Shown: positions 18,319-25,545, counted from the stretch's first letter. The stretch: DNA of 27,071 nt from CALFMR01 sp035550595 (GCA_035550595.1 DASZOV010000142.1:1-27071); one strand, 5' to 3'. Notes: generated from the letters alone by a model not told the origin. Made by a program: numbers and translations.

Positions 18319-19571
18319 CGTCCGTGTCCGAGGTCGACCGGGCGCCCCGACTCGCGCGGTGCGCGTGGCAGCGCGCGAAAGGCCGCCGGCCGCCGCAGGC
18401 GGATGGCTTCGAGCGCGTCGGCTTCGGCGAACTGATCCCAGAAGTCCGGTGCGGCATGGACGACGCCCTGACGCGGACCGCTGAGTGCCTCGGCGACGAA
18501 GCGCCGAACGAGTCCCGGAAAATCGCGAGCGAGCAACCGTTCGAGTGCCGCGTCCTGCCGCCGGAGGACGTCGTCTTCCGCCGCTTCGTCGGTGAGCACG
18601 CCGTGCATGAGGCCAGCGACGACGCGCGGATCGGTCGACGAATAGAGCACGCCGCCGCCGTCCATCGTCGCGGGCACGGCCGTCGCGGCAAAGGCCAGGA
18701 CCGGCACGCGCTTGTGGAACGCCTCGATGAGCGGCACGCAGAAGCCTTCATGCTCGCTCGCGCAGAGAAACAGATCAGCGACGTCGTAGAGCGCGGTGAG
18801 CTCCGCGTTGGTGACCTGGCCGAGAATCTCGACGTTCTCCGCGCCAATCTCGACCGTCAGCGAGAGAAGCTCCGCGCGATAGTTGTCGAAGCCGCCGTAC
18901 GAGCCCGCGAGCAGCAGCCGTGCCGGCCGGTCGTACATCGCTTGGTACGCACGGAAATAACGGATGACGTTGTCCGGCCGCTTGTTGGGGATCAGCCGGC
19001 CGACGAACAGGATGTTCGTTCGCTCGTCGTCGTACGTGTCGAGGATGCGTGCGTCGGGCGCGACGTCGAGGTGCGTGAAGTCGGGCACGACCGGCAGCAC
19101 TCCGGTGCGCGGAAATCCGAGCGCTTCGAGTTCTTGACGGTTGAACTCGGAATCGCCCAGCGCGATCTCGCACCGCGATCGATACGCGAGCAGCTCGCGT
19201 CGTCCGTGAAAACACTGGCGGACGAGCTGCGGGTGCACGCCGAGGAAATATTCGGGCGGCGTGATGTTGTGGTAGATGAGTGCCATCCGACTCGGCAGCG
19301 CGAACGCCGTCCGCGACGCGCGCGATCCCAGCGAGAAGTGATGGACGAGCAGATCGTCCGGTCCGACTTCGCCGACGATGTCGCGATAGTCCGTCGTGAG
19401 CGGCTCGAGGCGCGGGTCGGCAGTTTCGACGATGATCTCGGACTCGTAGCCGGCCGCGTGGAGCGCGCGCTGGATGCCGAGCACCTCGTTGCCGATCGCG
19501 TCGCCGTAGCCGAGCGTCGCGAGCACCTGGTGGACGCGCGGGCGACTGGACGTCGGCGCGCCGGTCGTCAT
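18315..19571 (-). CDS. GT4-type glycosyltransferase (paralogue B')
   Basis: A 418-residue glycosyltransferase. Family motifs are IYHNITPPEYFLG, ALGDSEFNRQELEALGF, NILFVGRLIPNKRPDNVIRY and SEHEGFCVPLIEAFH, parallel to paralogue B. The start is ATG 19571, which overlaps the stop of paralogue A' by four bases (ATGA); a longer frame from 19931 would run over the end of A' and reads as low-complexity Arg-rich sequence, so I reject it. After the E-x7-E site there is an additional C-terminal region of about 90 residues that paralogue B lacks. It is likely part of the same glycan pathway as B. Specific linkage is unknown. Confidence 0.9.
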   Translation of the reverse strand: MTTGAPTSSRPRVHQVLATLGYGDAIGNEVLGIQRALHAAGYESEIIVETADPRLEPLTTDYRDIVGEVGPDDLLVHHFSLGSRASRTAFALPSRMALIYHNITPPEYFLGVHPQLVRQCFHGRRELLAYRSRCEIALGDSEFNRQELEALGFPRTGVLPVVPDFTHLDVAPDARILDTYDDERTNILFVGRLIPNKRPDNVIRYFRAYQAMYDRPARLLLAGSYGGFDNYRAELLSLTVEIGAENVEILGQVTNAELTALYDVADLFLCASEHEGFCVPLIEAFHKRVPVLAFAATAVPATMDGGGVLYSSTDPRVVAGLMHGVLTDEAAEDDVLRRQDAALERLLARDFPGLVRRFVAEALSGPRQGVVHAAPDFWDQFAEADALEAIRLRRPAAFRALPRAPRESGRPVDLGHGR

Positions 19572-20848
19572 CGCGACCTCACGGCGCCCGACGGCGCGGC
19601 GGCGACGACCTCGGCACCGGGACGAGCCGTGCGCGCGCGGCGGGCGAACCAGCCCGGCCGTGGCGCCATCGGCGTCCCGGGTTCGCGCGCGAGCCGTTCG
19701 AACATGTCGAGATACTTGCGTTCGATGACCGGCCACGCGTAATGCGCCTGGTAGAACGCGCGGCCGCTCTGGCCGAGGATGCCGCCGAGCGGGCCCGTGG
19801 CTTCGAGCAGATAAAGCGCCTCGGCGAACTCGTCGAAGTTCTCGTAGTAGAGCCCCGCGCGGCTGCGGATCGCCTGGCCCTTCAGGACGTCGCACTGGCC
19901 GTTGACGAGCGTGGGCTTGCCGAGCGCCCACGCCTCGAGCGTGACCATCGACAGGCTTTCGTATCGCGACGGCATGATGAGCACGTCGGACGCGGCAAGG
20001 GCATCGAACTTGTCGGCGTCAGGCAGAAAACCGAGATGTCGGATGCGCGAGTGCTTCGGCACCGGCAGCACGTTCGCGCCGACGAGCACGAGATCCAACC
20101 CGTGCGGGTACATCGTCGCGTAGCGCTCGAAGTAGGAGAAGAGCTCGGCGCAGCCCTTGTTCTCGTCGATGCGGCCGACGTAGATCGCGAACGGACGTCG
20201 AATGTCGAATCGCTTGCGAAACCGCCGCGGGTCGGGGCGATCGGGAATCTCCGAGCCCACGCCGACGACCACGCCCGGGCCCGTGCGGCCGGTGACGTGC
20301 TCGATGAGCGCGCGTTCCTCGAGCGAGTTGTACATGAGCGCGCGGGCGCCGGCGAGGACGGGCGCGAAGATCGACAGTCCAACCGCTGCATCGCGTTCGG
20401 CCGTCGGCACGATGATCGCCTTGCCCGGCACGGCACGCGCGCCATGCCACGCGTGGTAGTAGCGATAACTGAAGAAGACGAAGAAGTCGAACGCGTCAGC
20501 CGATTTGCGGACGTGCGCGACGAGCGCCGGACTCGTCGGGCCTTCGCTTTCGAGCCAGCGCTCTTCGTCGGCGATCGAATGCGTCGTGTCGAACACGACG
20601 TGCGAGAGCCGGCCGAAGCGGCGGACGTCGCGCGGGTGCGCGACCGGGAAGCGGCGCACGATGACGCCGTTCACGCGTTCTTCGCCCGGCGGCAGCTCGT
20701 TTTTCCACGTGACGTAGTCGCGCGCAGAGGTCGTCAGGACCTCGACCTCGGCGTGCCGCGAGAGGTGTTCGGCGATGTATCGCGCGTGAAGCTCCGCGCC
20801 GCCGTTGATGTCCGCGCCGTAGCGCTGGACGACGACTGCGATCTTCAC
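19568..20848 (-). CDS. GT4-type glycosyltransferase (paralogue A')
   Basis: A 426-residue cytoplasmic glycosyltransferase. The N-terminus KIAVVVQRYGADINGGAELH closely matches that of paralogue A (KIAFVVQRYGAEIVGGSEYH), and both share LTT-ARDY-TW and the DTTHS/NTSHS segment. The donor half has YVGRIDENKGCAELFSYFE and PSRYESLSMVTLEAWALG with the E-x7-E site. GTG 20848 overlaps the stop of the coiled-coil gene by four bases. The C-terminus (about 395-426) is basic and Ala/Arg-rich. The gene is third in the minus-strand run after the UbiA-family gene. Confidence 0.92.
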   Translation of the reverse strand: MKIAVVVQRYGADINGGAELHARYIAEHLSRHAEVEVLTTSARDYVTWKNELPPGEERVNGVIVRRFPVAHPRDVRRFGRLSHVVFDTTHSIADEERWLESEGPTSPALVAHVRKSADAFDFFVFFSYRYYHAWHGARAVPGKAIIVPTAERDAAVGLSIFAPVLAGARALMYNSLEERALIEHVTGRTGPGVVVGVGSEIPDRPDPRRFRKRFDIRRPFAIYVGRIDENKGCAELFSYFERYATMYPHGLDLVLVGANVLPVPKHSRIRHLGFLPDADKFDALAASDVLIMPSRYESLSMVTLEAWALGKPTLVNGQCDVLKGQAIRSRAGLYYENFDEFAEALYLLEATGPLGGILGQSGRAFYQAHYAWPVIERKYLDMFERLAREPGTPMAPRPGWFARRARTARPGAEVVAAAPSGAVRSR

Positions 20849-21798
20849 TGGTCGGACGTGTCGTCGGACTGGCCGGCGTCGTTGGCATCGCCGCCGCGGT
20901 CGTCGCCAGACTCGGCGGCGTCGCCGCCTTCGTCGGACCAGCCGTCATCGGCGCGATCGACCGACTGATCTCGATCCATGTCTGCGCCGGCCTCTCCCGA
21001 GGACTCGGACGACGCCTGGCGATCGGCCAGCGTCTGGCCGGGACGCCGACGCCGACGTCGCCGGCGACGCCGGCGTTCGCCACCACTTGCGTCCTCGGAG
21101 CCGGAGGGCGCGTCTGGACGTCCACCTACGGGCGCGTTGAGCGGGCCAGTCGATTCGGGCGCGCCGGGAACGGGCGAAGTGGCCGGTGCCGTGGCAGCCG
21201 GCTGACGACCGGGCTGCGGCCGCTGCGGTTGCGCCGATCGCGCGGGCGTCAGCCCTTCCATCGACCGCGCGCGCCGCTCGCTGAAGTCGAGCCGGCTCGA
21301 CAGCGACTCGACGCGCATCTTCAGGTTGTGCGTCTCGATGCCGAGCCGCGTCACTTCCACCGTCAGGTTGTGGATGACCTCGTAGGTCAGCGCTTCGCGC
21401 GCTTCCTGCCGGGCGAGGCGTTCCTGCGCTTGTTCATTCACCTGCGACTGGATGTGCAGCGCCGCGGTCAGCCGGTCCGGGTTGAAGAAAAGCTTGAGGA
21501 TTGGGCGCAACAGCCGGCGAATGGCGGCCACCGGGCCGCGGTGCGTTTCGTACAGCGTGTCCTCGCCGAACGCGAAGTTCGGCAGCGGCGGGCTCGTCGC
21601 CGCGTGGCGGCGGAACTGTTGGACGAGATCGGATCGGATGCCTTTGGGATCGATGAAGCGTTCGAGCTTCACCTGTGCGAGCTGTTGCAGCTCCTGTTCG
21701 GTGTAGTCGGCGCCGCGCTTCTCACGGATGCGCGCGCGGATCTGCCGCATGATCTCGTCGACGTCGACCGAATCGGATCGAACGTTGAACTCTCCCAT
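20845..21798 (-). CDS. Coiled-coil protein with poly-Arg block and acidic tail, polysaccharide-locus type
   Basis: A 317-residue protein I cannot assign to a named enzyme. Residues 9-65 (VDVDEIMRQIRARIREKRG onward to QFRR) form a helical block that I recall from the N-termini of proteins in O-antigen and exopolysaccharide loci. Residues 110-180 are predicted coiled coil. From about 185 the sequence is disordered: Pro/Ala/Gln-rich, then eleven consecutive arginines at 242-252, then a Ser/Asp/Glu/Gly-rich acidic tail to the end. The Arg run uses four codons (CGC, CGG, CGT, CGA), so it is not simple nucleotide slippage. There is no signal peptide or membrane segment. It is coupled to paralogue A' by a GTGA overlap. 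A scaffold or regulator of the glycosyltransferases is a guess. Confidence 0.75.
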   Translation of the reverse strand: MGEFNVRSDSVDVDEIMRQIRARIREKRGADYTEQELQQLAQVKLERFIDPKGIRSDLVQQFRRHAATSPPLPNFAFGEDTLYETHRGPVAAIRRLLRPILKLFFNPDRLTAALHIQSQVNEQAQERLARQEAREALTYEVIHNLTVEVTRLGIETHNLKMRVESLSSRLDFSERRARSMEGLTPARSAQPQRPQPGRQPAATAPATSPVPGAPESTGPLNAPVGGRPDAPSGSEDASGGERRRRRRRRRRRPGQTLADRQASSESSGEAGADMDRDQSVDRADDGWSDEGGDAAESGDDRGGDANDAGQSDDTSDQ

Positions 21799-21822
21799 AG
21801 TGCGATTCCATCTTTCGTGACA

Positions 21823-21838
21823 CGCGCCGTGAGGCGCG
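21823..21838 (-). other. Small hairpin upstream of the coiled-coil gene
   Basis: CGCGCC at 21823-21828 pairs with GGCGCG at 21833-21838, loop GTGA. It lies 25 nt before the ATG on the minus strand and may affect its leader. Confidence 0.3.
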
Positions 21839-21876
21839 CTCGGGTTTCAGGACGCGGGCACGGCCGGCGGCGCGGG

Positions 21877-21895
21877 CCGCCCGGCGATCGGGCGG
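21877..21895 (-). other. Hairpin downstream of the UbiA-family gene
   Basis: CCGCCCG at 21877-21883 pairs with CGGGCGG at 21889-21895 with a 5-nt loop. It lies in the 144-bp gap after the prenyltransferase stop. No U tract follows on the minus strand. Confidence 0.35.
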
Positions 21896-21942
21896 GGCAT
21901 CGGTGACGAGGCGCGTCGGGCCATGGCATGGGCGTCGAGCTG

Positions 21943-22902
21943 TCAGCGTCCCGGCACGAGCAGGCCGGGACCGTACAGAATGGCAATCACGGCCGCGCCC
22001 CAGAGGGCGACGCAGCCGAGCAGCGGGCGGTCGGTCAGGAGCATCTCCGACGGATTGCCGCCGCCGTCCCGCTGGTGGACAAGATACAGGTACCGGAAGA
22101 TCCCGTACAGCGGAAAGGGCACCGTCCAGACGAGCCAGTCGGTGCCCACTTTCTGCACGGTTTCCGGGTCGATCGTGTAGAGCGCGTACGACAGCAGCGT
22201 GGACGCGGTGACCACGCTGATCATCTGGTCGAGCAGATACGGACTGTACTCAGCAAGGATCCGGCGATGGCCGGCGGCGTCGGAGGCCAGCGTCACCAGT
22301 TCGGCGCGGCGCTTGCTGAGGCCGAGAAAGAGCGCGAGGAGCAGGGTGAGGAGCAGCAGCCAGTGGCTCACCTGCACGTTGACGACGACCGCGCCGGCCC
22401 ACGCCCGCAGGACGAAGCCGATGGCGATCGTCAACACGTCGAGGATGACGACGTGCTTGAGCGACGTGGAGTAGAGCGCGAACAGCACGACGTAGGCGAC
22501 GACGATGAGGCCGAAGGGCACCGACAGCGCGAAGGCGACGACGAGCGCGGCCGCGCCAATGATCGCCGCCGCGGCGAGAGCTGTCGTGGGTGAGAGCGCG
22601 CCGGACGCGATCGGTCGCCGGCATTTGACGGGATGGTGCCGATCCGCGTCGCGGTCGCGGACGTCGTTGATCAGGTAGACAACGCCCGACGCCGCGCAGA
22701 ACACGAGGAAGGCGAGGCCCGCGCGTCCGACCGCTGGCGGCTGCAGCAGCAGATGCCGTTCGCTGAAGATCAGCCCGGCGAAGACGATGAGATTCTTCGA
22801 CCACTGCCCGGGCCGGAGCGACCGTACGAGCAGAGCGGCCAGTGACCGGCCCGCGGCGTCGTTGCGGGCCGGTTCCACGAGGGGCACTGGACTTCGAGCC
22901 AT
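21943..22902 (-). CDS. UbiA-family prenyltransferase, decaprenyl-phosphate phosphoribosyltransferase-like
   Basis: A 319-residue membrane protein with about eight to nine hydrophobic segments. The metal-binding motif is N79-D80-V-R-D83-x3-D87 followed by HHPVKCRRPIASG, the pattern of DPPR synthases such as Mycobacterium Rv3806c (family knowledge) rather than of quinone-pathway UbiA enzymes. The second Asp-rich region lies near LKHVVILDVLTIAIGF. The expected reaction moves 5-phosphoribose from PRPP to a polyprenyl phosphate, the first step to a furanose donor. The start ATG 22902 has only a weak ribosome-binding site and is 30 nt from the STAS stop. Other UbiA-family lipid-linked sugar activities remain possible. 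Confidence 0.82.
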   Translation of the reverse strand: MARSPVPLVEPARNDAAGRSLAALLVRSLRPGQWSKNLIVFAGLIFSERHLLLQPPAVGRAGLAFLVFCAASGVVYLINDVRDRDADRHHPVKCRRPIASGALSPTTALAAAAIIGAAALVVAFALSVPFGLIVVAYVVLFALYSTSLKHVVILDVLTIAIGFVLRAWAGAVVVNVQVSHWLLLLTLLLALFLGLSKRRAELVTLASDAAGHRRILAEYSPYLLDQMISVVTASTLLSYALYTIDPETVQKVGTDWLVWTVPFPLYGIFRYLYLVHQRDGGGNPSEMLLTDRPLLGCVALWGAAVIAILYGPGLLVPGR

Positions 22903-22932
22903 GACGGGGGCGGCCGTCGCCCCGGGGAATGA

Positions 22933-23271
22933 TTACGAGAACGTCTTCAGGGCGTCGGCTTCCGAATCGAAGGTCTCGAACACCGTGAGGAGCTTCGTGA
23001 TCGACAGCAGATCCGTGATGCGCTTCGTCAGGTTGACGAGCTTCAGTTGTCCCCCCTGGCGGCTGACCGTCGTGTACGTGCGCACGATCTCGCCGAGGCC
23101 GGCGCTGTCGATGTAGGGGACTTCCGCGAGGTTCAGCAGAATGCGGCGGCGATTCTGCAGTACCAGAGAGTTGATCTTGTCCTTCAGGGCTTCGTCGCCC
23201 TCGCCCAGGGTGATCTTGCCCTTCAGGTCGAGAATCGTCACGTCGCCGACGACGCGTTCGTCGATCTGCAT
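22933..23271 (-). CDS. STAS-domain anti-anti-sigma-factor-like protein
   Basis: A single 112-residue STAS domain. The phosphorylatable serine is S56 in YIDSAGLGEI, the RsbV/SpoIIAA signature. Such proteins bind an anti-sigma kinase when unphosphorylated and release a sigma factor; some act in other switch complexes. No partner kinase, phosphatase or sigma factor is in this window. AAGGAG at 23278-23283 is six bases before the ATG 23271. It is the first gene of the minus-strand run into the prenyltransferase and glycosyltransferases, which suggests (without proving) a link between a switch and glycan production. Confidence 0.92.
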   Translation of the reverse strand: MQIDERVVGDVTILDLKGKITLGEGDEALKDKINSLVLQNRRRILLNLAEVPYIDSAGLGEIVRTYTTVSRQGGQLKLVNLTKRITDLLSITKLLTVFETFDSEADALKTFS

Positions 23272-23376
23272 GCCAGACTCCTTGCCGAGCCGCCCCGCGG
23301 CGTCGGATGCACGTCAACCCCGGCCGGCGCGCCGGTCAATCGGCCGCGCCGGCATTCGAGGGGGGAAAGCGCCATC

Positions 23377-23405
23377 AGTCTAGGGGCTCGGCCGCAATTG
23401 CACAA
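23377..23405 (-). promoter_or_regulatory. Candidate sigma-70-type promoter for the STAS gene
   Basis: On the minus strand TTGTGC (23405-23400) and TAGACT (23382-23377) are separated by exactly 17 bp. Each matches the consensus at four of six positions. The expected leader is about 100 nt and contains a 9-bp stem (23323-23331 with 23345-23353) and the palindrome CCGGCGCGCCGG at 23324-23335. Confidence 0.4.
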
Positions 23406-23429
23406 GACCCGTCGACGCCCGGACGCCGG

Positions 23430-23627
23430 TTACTCGGACTCGCGCCGCTGCTTCTTCCGGGAGCGTTTCCGCGCGAGCGCCTGCTTGGCGCGTCGCTTGT
23501 CGCCGGGCTTGAGGTAGAACGAGTGTTTCTTGATGTCTTTGATGATGTCTTCCTGCTGCACCTTGCGCTTGAACCGGCGCAGCGCGCTCTCGATCGACTC
23601 GCCTTCCTGAATCTTCACTTCCGCCAC
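23430..23627 (-). CDS. rpsU: 30S ribosomal protein bS21
   Basis: A 65-residue basic protein with the bS21 pattern: ESIESALRRFKRKVQQEDI, then HSFYLKPGDKRRAK and a Lys/Arg-rich C-terminus. It binds the 30S platform near the anti-Shine-Dalgarno end of 16S rRNA. The length is normal for the family. The start is GTG 23627, preceded by an AAAGGGGG Shine-Dalgarno. The gene stands alone, divergent from purD, with a hairpin in its leader (23660-23683). The 158-bp gap to the STAS gene holds the candidate STAS promoter. Confidence 0.96.
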   Translation of the reverse strand: MAEVKIQEGESIESALRRFKRKVQQEDIIKDIKKHSFYLKPGDKRRAKQALARKRSRKKQRRESE

Positions 23628-23659
23628 GGTTGGACACCCCCTTTCCTGGCAGGATCCGC

Positions 23660-23683
23660 CTCCCGGCCCTCGATGGCCGGGAG
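23660..23683 (-). promoter_or_regulatory. Perfect 9-bp hairpin in the rpsU leader
   Basis: CTCCCGGCC at 23660-23668 pairs with GGCCGGGAG at 23675-23683 around a 6-nt loop. It lies 32 nt upstream of the rpsU GTG and before the AAAGGGGG. It could be a ribosomal-protein leader element or a terminator of something upstream. Confidence 0.45.
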
Positions 23684-23701
23684 AACACAGTAGGGTAGCA
23701 C

Positions 23702-23728
23702 GACCGGGCTTGGGGCTCGGTCTACAAT
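23702..23728 (+). promoter_or_regulatory. purDE promoter with overlapping inverted repeat
   Basis: TACAAT at 23723-23728 is a five-of-six -10 box. A transcription start 7 nt later would be base 23735, the G of the purD GTG. GACCGGGC (23702-23709) pairs with GCTCGGTC (23715-23722) with one G-U pair and a 5-nt centre, placed where the -35/spacer should be. No good -35 is visible, which fits an activator or repressor site. Confidence 0.45.
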
Positions 23729-23734
23729 TCCTCC

Positions 23735-25012
23735 GTGAAAATTCTCGTCCTCGGCTCCGGCGGCCGTGAGCATGCCCTGGTCTGGCGGCTCCGCCAAGAC
23801 CCGCAGGTCACCGAAGTCCTCGCCGCGCCCGGTAATCCGGGCATCGCAGCCATCGGTCGAACGCTGGCCGTCGATCTGGATCGCCCGGATGACGTGCTGG
23901 CGCTGGCCGAGGCCGAGCGCGTCGACCTGACCGTCGTCGGGCCGGAAGCGCCGCTCGATCGCGGCGTGGCGGACGTCTTTCGCGCGCATGGTCGCGTCAT
24001 CCTTGGGCCGTCGCGGGCGGCCGCGCAACTCGAATGCTCGAAGGTCTTTTCCAAGACTTTCATGGCGCGGCACGGCATCCCGACGGCGCGGTTCGTTGTC
24101 TGCGACAGCGCGGACGAGGCGATTGCCACCGTTCTCGGCGGTCATTTCGGTCCGCCGGTCGTCGTCAAGGCGGATGGCCTCGCCGCGGGAAAAGGTGTGG
24201 TCGTGGCGCAGAGCACGGCCGAGGCGGAAGCCGCGATCCGCGCGATGATGCTCGACCGCGTCTTCGCCGACGCCGGCCGGCGCGTCGTCATCGAGGAATG
24301 TCTGACTGGGCCGGAGGTGTCGTGCTTCGTGCTCGCCGACGGTGAGCGCGCCGTGCTCCTCGGCACCGCGCAGGATCACAAGCGGATCTGGGACGATGAC
24401 CGCGGGCCGAACACGGGCGGGATGGGCGCGTTCGCGCCGAGTCCGCTGTTCGATGACGCGCTGGCGGATTTCACGATGCGGAAGGTCGTCGAGCCCGTGA
24501 TGAAAGGGCTCGCGGCCGAGGGCGAGTCGTATCGCGGGTTTCTCTACGTCAGTCTCATGCTGACGCCCGACGGCCCGCGCGTGATCGAGTTCAACGTGCG
24601 ATTCGGCGATCCCGAGGCGCAAGTCGTGCTGCCACTCATCGAGGGGCCGATCGCGCAGGCTTTTTTCGACGCCGCCACCGGCGCGCTCACGAACCCGTGC
24701 CTGACGCTCGCCGCCGACAAGATGGTCGGCGTCGTTACGGCCGCTGCCGGGTATCCGAGCAAGCCAGCGTCAGGAGACGTGATCACCGGCCTCGACGAGG
24801 CCGCTGCGGTGCCGGGCGCGCTCGTGTTCCATGCGGGGACGAAGCGTTCGGGAGACAATCTGGTCACGGCCGGCGGCCGTGTGCTGACGATTGCCGGCCG
24901 CGGCCCGACGTTCGAAGCCGCGATGGCGACCGCATATCAGGCCATCTCAGCCGTGCATTTCGATGGCATGCAGTACCGCAAAGACATCGGAAAAAAAGCC
25001 AAACACAAATGA
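23735..25012 (+). CDS. purD: Phosphoribosylamine-glycine ligase PurD
   Basis: A 425-residue ATP-grasp enzyme that makes glycinamide ribonucleotide, the second step of purine synthesis. Family motifs in order: GSGGREHAL (N-domain, about 6-14), VGPEAPL, the ATP-grasp lysine region PPVVVKADGLAAGKGV, DHKR followed by GPNTGGMGA, and the metal-binding EFNVRFGDPEAQ. The length fits the family (about 430). GTG 23735 is used because GSGGREH lies right after it; no Shine-Dalgarno is present, and the -10 box directly upstream suggests a leaderless message. It overlaps purE by four bases. Confidence 0.96.
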   Translation: MKILVLGSGGREHALVWRLRQDPQVTEVLAAPGNPGIAAIGRTLAVDLDRPDDVLALAEAERVDLTVVGPEAPLDRGVADVFRAHGRVILGPSRAAAQLECSKVFSKTFMARHGIPTARFVVCDSADEAIATVLGGHFGPPVVVKADGLAAGKGVVVAQSTAEAEAAIRAMMLDRVFADAGRRVVIEECLTGPEVSCFVLADGERAVLLGTAQDHKRIWDDDRGPNTGGMGAFAPSPLFDDALADFTMRKVVEPVMKGLAAEGESYRGFLYVSLMLTPDGPRVIEFNVRFGDPEAQVVLPLIEGPIAQAFFDAATGALTNPCLTLAADKMVGVVTAAAGYPSKPASGDVITGLDEAAAVPGALVFHAGTKRSGDNLVTAGGRVLTIAGRGPTFEAAMATAYQAISAVHFDGMQYRKDIGKKAKHK

Positions 25013-25500
25013 CACAAGTCCTGATTCTGATGGGGTCTGATTCGGACGCGGAGATCATGTCCGCGGCCGGCAACGTGTTGACCGAACTCGGCGTGACGTG
25101 GAGGATGACGGTGGCCTCCGCGCATCGATCGCCCGCGCGCGTGATGCGGCTCGTCGCCGAGGCGCCGGCCGCTGGCGTGCGGGTGTTCATCATTGGCGCC
25201 GGCGCCGCTGCGCACCTCGCGGGCGTCGTCGCGGCGCACACGTCGCTGCCGGTGATCGGCGTGCCGATCGACTCGTCGGCGCTCAAGGGGTGGGACGCGC
25301 TCTTGTCGACCGTGCAGATGCCGCCCGGCGTGCCGGTCGCCACGGTCGCCATCGGCAAGCCAGGTGCGACAAATGCCGGCGTCCTTGCCGCGCAGATGCT
25401 GGCCCTGGCCGATTCAGCGCTCGCCGATCGGCTGGTCGCGTACAAGAAGAAGCTGGAAGAAAAAGTCGAAGCCGCCGCCAAGCGCGTGGAAGAACGGTAG
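25009..25500 (+). CDS. purE: N5-carboxyaminoimidazole ribonucleotide mutase PurE (class I)
   Basis: A 163-residue cytosolic enzyme of purine synthesis that rearranges N5-CAIR to CAIR. Motifs are GSDSD (9-13), SAHRSP with the catalytic H39, and GAGAAAHLAGVVAAHT. ATG 25009 lies in the purD stop (ATGA), so the two are coupled; a longer in-frame ORF from 24697 runs inside purD and is rejected. Class I PurE normally works with PurK, which is not in the window. A Lys/Glu-rich helix forms the C-terminus. The stop is followed by A6 and the heptad repeat. Confidence 0.95.
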   Translation: MTQVLILMGSDSDAEIMSAAGNVLTELGVTWRMTVASAHRSPARVMRLVAEAPAAGVRVFIIGAGAAAHLAGVVAAHTSLPVIGVPIDSSALKGWDALLSTVQMPPGVPVATVAIGKPGATNAGVLAAQMLALADSALADRLVAYKKKLEEKVEAAAKRVEER

Positions 25501-25537
25501 AAAAAAGTTCGAACTTCGAAGTTCGAACTTCGAAGTT
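25501..25537 (-). terminator. Heptad repeat forming an intrinsic terminator for rlmN
   Basis: Units TTCGAAC, TTCGAAG, TTCGAAC, TTCGAAG occupy 25508-25535. Bases 25507-25528 are a perfect 22-nt palindrome, and 25512-25537 are a second, overlapping 26-nt palindrome. On the minus strand the first one is followed directly by TTTTTT (25506-25501), the classic intrinsic terminator form. The element fills the 45-bp gap between convergent purE and rlmN. Confidence 0.75.
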
Positions 25538-25545
25538 GGGGCGCG

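Noticed and set aside
18315..19931. A longer start for glycosyltransferase B' at 19931.
   Set aside because: The extra N-terminal 120 residues are a mis-framed reading of paralogue A' and Arg-rich; ATG 19571 fits the ATGA coupling seen in neighbouring genes.
21043..21075. A slipped trinucleotide repeat or sequencing artefact as the cause of the poly-Arg run.
   Set aside because: Eleven Arg codons are spelled with four different codons, and the frame continues into an acidic tail that ends exactly in the 4-nt overlap with the next gene.
24697..25008. A longer in-frame start for purE inside purD.
   Set aside because: The added 104 residues are an out-of-frame reading of purD; the ATG at 25009 gives the normal PurE length and a standard 4-nt overlap.
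25507..25537. A CRISPR array or a phage attachment site at the TTCGAA repeats.
   Set aside because: The units are 7 nt long and contiguous, with no spacers, and there are no cas, integrase or tRNA genes nearby.
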